A stretch of 64,000 nt of DNA from Paralichthys olivaceus. Lineage: Eukaryota; Chordata; Actinopteri; Pleuronectiformes; Paralichthyidae. The DNA lies in NCBI RefSeq assembly GCF_024713975.1, contig NC_091111.1, forward strand, positions 17,457,501-17,521,500, read 5' to 3'. Below, one piece after another: positions 63,744-64,000 of this stretch. The translations under genes and the position numbers were made by a program. Under the pieces are notes generated by a model. It searched no databases. It saw only the letters and a program-made list of their open reading frames with translations, and was not told where the DNA came from. Each line of letters opens with the position of its first letter. The stretch's first letter is position 1.

Positions 63744-64000
63744 GTCTTTGTATTTCTAAATGAGAAAAAGACGGTCAATACCACAGACTGTATATAAAGA
63801 GGTCAATACTTATACGTCTTTCCTGGCACTACTCCAGCTGTAGTACAACAGCGCTTCGCTCATAATTCACACGTAATTATCGCGTAAGAGAGTCAAACAC
63901 GACTCACCTTCAACACGGAAATCTAGGGGAGCGGGAGAACAGGCACCGAAAACTAAGCCCACAGAGGAACGTGATTGGTCAAAAGTAAGCCCCAGACGGG
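63744..64000. other. Window end, possible start of another promoter
   Basis: Moderately GC-rich. An inverted CCAAT box (ATTGG, 63973-63977) and, on the minus strand, a donor-like GAAG|GTGAGTC (63909/63908) could mark a minus-strand first exon. Too little is visible to call a gene. Confidence 0.2.

Noticed and set aside
63844-63980. Minus-strand first exon with donor GTGAGTC and CCAAT box
   Set aside because: Suggestive, but a minus-strand gene would run into the tRNA pair and tmem214, and the window ends before the promoter can be judged. Kept only as a low-confidence note.

Overview
This is vertebrate genomic DNA, almost certainly from a teleost fish. Genes are split into many short exons with GT-AG introns. 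Promoters are CpG-rich, (CA)n/(TG)n microsatellites are very dense, and several dispersed repeats resemble common teleost families. Four protein-coding genes, all on the + strand, could be assembled exon by exon with consistent splice phases. Two intron-containing tRNA-Tyr genes follow.

Layout. (1) 1525-20242: 20 exons of a de novo DNA methyltransferase, dnmt3a, running from the N-terminal region through PWWP, ADD and catalytic domains to the stop. Exons further 5' may lie outside the window. A long 3'UTR probably follows, with an early poly(A) signal near 20.77 kb and seven miR-29 seed matches out to 24.47 kb. (2) 27.1-43.25 kb: dpysl5 (CRMP5), with a CpG-island non-coding first exon, 13 coding exons and a 564-aa product. 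(3) 44.3-50.5 kb: mapre3 (EB3), with CpG-island first exon(s), a likely second 5'UTR exon, and seven coding exons of which one 42-nt exon is probably alternative. (4) 51.5-62.1 kb: tmem214, with 17 coding exons and a 687-aa product. (5) 62.4-63.75 kb: two tRNA-Tyr(GTA) genes separated by the 5'-truncated 3' end of a non-LTR retrotransposon.

The order dpysl5-mapre3-tmem214 matches human 2p23.3. DNMT3A is on the same human arm but more than a megabase away, so its position next to dpysl5 here is a fish-side arrangement. Which teleost duplicate (a or b) each gene represents cannot be decided from this window. The genes do not form a pathway: dnmt3a methylates DNA, dpysl5 and mapre3 are neuronal cytoskeletal regulators, and tmem214 is an ER membrane protein.

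No wholly new system was found. The items most worth a second look are regulatory. They are the miR-29 seed cluster and a possible alternative poly(A) switch in dnmt3a, RFX X-box-like motifs in a dpysl5 intron, a duplicated UG-rich module beside the mapre3 cassette exon, an EB3 tail ending in Phe instead of Tyr, a 33-nt poly(C) inside a tmem214 acceptor region, and a CTCF-like motif beside the tRNA pair.
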